A DNA stretch of 16,786 nucleotides from Pseudomonadota bacterium (GTDB taxonomy: Bacteria; Pseudomonadota; Gammaproteobacteria; Burkholderiales; Burkholderiaceae_D). Positions 15,027-16,786 of the stretch are shown here, piece by piece. Position 1 is the first letter of the stretch, and each line of letters starts with the position of its first letter. Under the pieces are notes generated by a model. That model was not told the DNA's origin. It did not search any database and saw nothing but the letters and a program-made list of their open reading frames with translations. The stretch spans positions 1 to 16,786 of the forward strand of contig JAEZHR010000085.1 in NCBI GenBank assembly GCA_023416415.1, given 5' to 3'. The translations under genes and the position numbers were made by a program.

Positions 15027-15296
15027 CTATCCGATCATCCCCGGTATCCCGGAAAACATCTGCCGCATGTAATCGGCCAGGATTGTCAACATCCACGGCC
15101 CGGCGAGGATCAGCGCAAGGAAAATGCCGATCAGTTTCGGGATGAAGGACAGCGTCATTTCGTTGATCTGCGTGGCGGCCTGGAAGATGCTGACCACCAG
15201 ACCTACTCCCAGCGCAGTCAGCAGCAGCGGGGCGGCCACCATCAGGGTGACTTCGATGGCCTGACGGCCAATGGTCATTACGCTTTCGGGTGTCAT
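15027..15296 (-). CDS. fliQ: Flagellar export gate protein FliQ
   Basis: FliQ is a small inner-membrane subunit of the type III export gate; several copies pack around FliP and FliR. The product has 89 residues, the same as E. coli FliQ. It has two membrane helices, about residues 15-37 and 53-77, separated by the conserved SIFQAATQINEMTLSFIPK (36-54). The start lies 18 bases after the fliP stop, with only a weak purine-rich site upstream, so translational coupling to fliP is plausible. Confidence 0.97.
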   Translation of the reverse strand: MTPESVMTIGRQAIEVTLMVAAPLLLTALGVGLVVSIFQAATQINEMTLSFIPKLIGIFLALILAGPWMLTILADYMRQMFSGIPGMIG

Positions 15297-15314
15297 TTGA
15301 AATCTCTGATAGCT

Positions 15315-16073
15315 CTAGAAGAAACTTTGCGCCAGGGAGCCGATCAGGAGCGACCAGCCATCGACCAGGACGAAAAGCATCAGTTTGAAGGGCAGTGAAA
15401 CCAGCGCAGGTGACATCATCATCATCCCCATCGACATCAGGATCGACGCGACCACCATGTCGATGATGAGGAAGGGGATGAAGACCGCGAACGCAATCTG
15501 GAATGCGGTCTTCAGCTCACTGGTGATGAAGGCCGGGATCAGCAGGCGCAGCGGCACGTCTTCGGGACCGTTCAGCGCCGGCGCGCCGGACAGGCGAACG
15601 TACAGGGCGAGGTCGCTCTCGCGCGTCTGGCGCAGCATGAATTCCTTCAGCGGCACGGCGCCGCGTTCCAGCGCCTCGGCCGTGGTGATCTTGTTTTCTG
15701 ACAGCGGCTGGTAAGCCGTCTCGTAGATGCGATCGAATACCGGGCCCATCACGAACAGTGTCAGGAACAGGGCCAGTCCAACGAGCACCTGGTTGGGCGG
15801 CGCGGTCTGGGTGCCGAGCGCCTGGCGCAGCAGCGAGAGCACGATGATGATGCGCGTGAAGCTGGTCATCATCAGCAGTGCTGCCGGCAGCAGCGTGAGC
15901 GCGGTCAGGAACAGCAGCGTCTGCAGGCTTAGCGTATAGGTCGTTCCGCCGCCGGGCGCAGGTGTTCCGGTGACTGCGGGCAGGCCCGCCTGAGCTGCAG
16001 CCAGCAGGGGCAGGCCGAACAGGGCGGCCGCGAGCGGCAGGTGAAGAGGTTTCAGATTGGGGAAGAGGCGCAT
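15315..16073 (-). CDS. fliP: Flagellar export gate protein FliP
   Basis: FliP forms the core ring of the export gate in the inner membrane. The product has 252 residues (E. coli 245). A cleavable signal peptide (HLPLAAALFGLPLLAAAQA), as known for FliP, is followed by a Gly/Pro-rich segment. The signature MTSFTRIIIVLSLLRQALG starts at residue 69, with APPNQVLVGLALFLT after it. LIPAFITSELKTAFQIAFAV and the methionine-rich MGMMMM at residues 215-220 form the expected gate region, followed by FKLMLFVLVDGW. It is preceded by fliO with a 48-base gap. No strong ribosome site is visible before the ATG. Confidence 0.97.
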   Translation of the reverse strand: MRLFPNLKPLHLPLAAALFGLPLLAAAQAGLPAVTGTPAPGGGTTYTLSLQTLLFLTALTLLPAALLMMTSFTRIIIVLSLLRQALGTQTAPPNQVLVGLALFLTLFVMGPVFDRIYETAYQPLSENKITTAEALERGAVPLKEFMLRQTRESDLALYVRLSGAPALNGPEDVPLRLLIPAFITSELKTAFQIAFAVFIPFLIIDMVVASILMSMGMMMMSPALVSLPFKLMLFVLVDGWSLLIGSLAQSFF

Positions 16074-16121
16074 TTCGAGCGATTGCGTATGGCAATCATC
16101 CAGGGAGGTACGGGCGCGCGG

Positions 16122-16541
16122 TCAGCGCTGATTGCGCTTGTCCATCGTTCGCTTGAGCCAGGTGGAGAAGTTGTCCGGACCCGCAGGGTTGTGCAGACCG
16201 GCGGCAAGTTCCTGGCGCGGCATGGTCTGCAAGGCGCTCACGCGTCCGGGTGCCACCCCCACCACGATCCACTGGTCCGCCACTTCGACCACGACCACGC
16301 GTTCGCGGTTGCCGACGGCCACGCCGCCGACCACTTTCGCGACGCTGTTGGCGTGCATTCCCGCCACGCCCATGCGTCGCATCATCCAGGCCGCACCCGC
16401 CATCAGCGCCAGCACCACGATCAGGCCGAACAGCACCCGCAGCAGATTCCCCCCCGGCGGGGATGCCGGTTCGGCGGCGAAGGCGGGCACGTGTGCCAGC
16501 AACAGGGCCAGGGGGAGCAGGCGGGGGAGAAGGGCGCGCAT
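16122..16541 (-). CDS. fliO: Flagellar export apparatus assembly protein FliO
   Basis: FliO helps FliP assemble into the export gate and is not itself part of the finished channel. The product has 139 residues. A signal-like hydrophobic start (MRALLPRLLPLALLLAHVPA) is followed by one transmembrane helix, LLRVLFGLIVVLALMAGAAW, and a basic MRRMG stop-transfer. The cytoplasmic FliO/YlaC-type domain contains GGVAVGNRERVVVVEVADQW and IVVGVAPGRVSALQTM. Its start overlaps the fliN stop: ATG at 16541 by one base, or GTG at 16544 as GTGA. I chose the ATG, but the GTG would add only one residue. Confidence 0.93.
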   Translation of the reverse strand: MRALLPRLLPLALLLAHVPAFAAEPASPPGGNLLRVLFGLIVVLALMAGAAWMMRRMGVAGMHANSVAKVVGGVAVGNRERVVVVEVADQWIVVGVAPGRVSALQTMPRQELAAGLHNPAGPDNFSTWLKRTMDKRNQR

Positions 16542-16786
16542 CACTTGTTGAGCTTGCGGATGCGTTCCGAGGGCGTGATGATGTCGGTCAGGCGGATGCC
16601 GAACTTGTCGTTGACCACCACCACTTCGCCCTGCGCGATCAGGCAGCCGTTGACCAGCACGTCCATCGGCTCGCCGGCCAGGCCGTCCAGTTCCACCACC
16701 GAGCCTTGCGCCAGTTGCAGCAGGTTCTTGATCGCGATCTTGGTGCGACCCAGCTCCACCGTCAGCTGTACCGGGATGTCGAGGAT
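16541..16786 (-). CDS. fliN: Flagellar motor switch protein FliN (5' end missing)
   Basis: FliN is part of the C-ring, which sets rotation direction and receives export substrates through FliH. The window edge cuts the gene and the last 81 residues are visible. They are the SpoA domain: ILDIPVQLTVELGRTKIAIK, LLQLAQGSVVELDGLAGEPM, DVLVNGCLIAQGEVVVVND and KFGIRLTDIITPSERI, nearly the standard FliN core. Full-length FliN is usually about 110-160 residues, so a variable N-terminal part lies outside. Its stop overlaps the fliO start. fliM and fliL are expected further to the right. Confidence 0.96.
   Translation of the reverse strand: MLDIPVQLTVELGRTKIAIKNLLQLAQGSVVELDGLAGEPMDVLVNGCLIAQGEVVVVNDKFGIRLTDIITPSERIRKLNK

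Overview
This window is one continuous flagellar locus from a GC-rich Gram-negative bacterium. FlgH and FlgI (the L and P rings) show there is an outer membrane. Gene content, gene order and protein lengths suggest a betaproteobacterium, perhaps near the Rhodocyclales (Azoarcus/Thauera-like). That taxonomic guess rests on overall resemblance only. No mobile element, CRISPR array, tRNA or rRNA was seen, and every confident gene has a flagellar role.

Layout: (1) Bases 1-1413, plus strand: a stator pair, the 3' part of a motA/motC-type gene followed by motB/motD with overlapping stop and start. (2) 1414-1698: a 285-base gap between convergent genes, with one candidate terminator hairpin and no supportable gene. 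(3) 1699-3390, minus strand: flgA, flgM and flgN, transcribed flgA to flgM to flgN, with a near-consensus sigma-28 promoter in front of flgM. (4) 3391-3560: the divergent flgA/flgB regulatory gap, which holds a cluster of GGATG repeats. (5) 3561-10684, plus strand: flgBCDEFGHIJ, which builds the rod, hook, hook cap and P/L rings and encodes the rod-cap muramidase. (6) 10685-10787: a second sigma-28 promoter. (7) 10788-13949: flgK and flgL, the hook-filament junction. (8) 13950-14101: a convergent gap. (9) 14102-16786, minus strand: fliN (truncated by the window edge), fliO, fliP, fliQ and fliR, which encode the C-ring and export gate. This is the end of a fliLMNOPQR-type operon running in from the right.

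The genes cover successive assembly stages. FliN sorts substrates at the C-ring and FliOPQR form the export gate. FlgB/C/F/G make the rod, with FlgJ capping it and cutting the cell wall. FlgA assists P-ring (FlgI) formation and FlgH is the L-ring lipoprotein. FlgD caps the growing FlgE hook, and FlgK/FlgL join hook to filament with FlgN as their chaperone. FlgM holds sigma-28 inactive until the hook is complete. MotC/MotD power rotation. The two sigma-28 sites sit where late genes would need them, before flgM-flgN and before flgK-flgL.

I did not find a clearly new system. The best second-look items are a shared GDSF-containing module in the variable regions of FlgK (twice) and FlgL (once), an unusually wide fliQ-fliR gap with mutually exclusive hairpins and an out-of-frame ORF ending in an ATGA overlap with fliR, and the GGATG repeat cluster between flgA and flgB.
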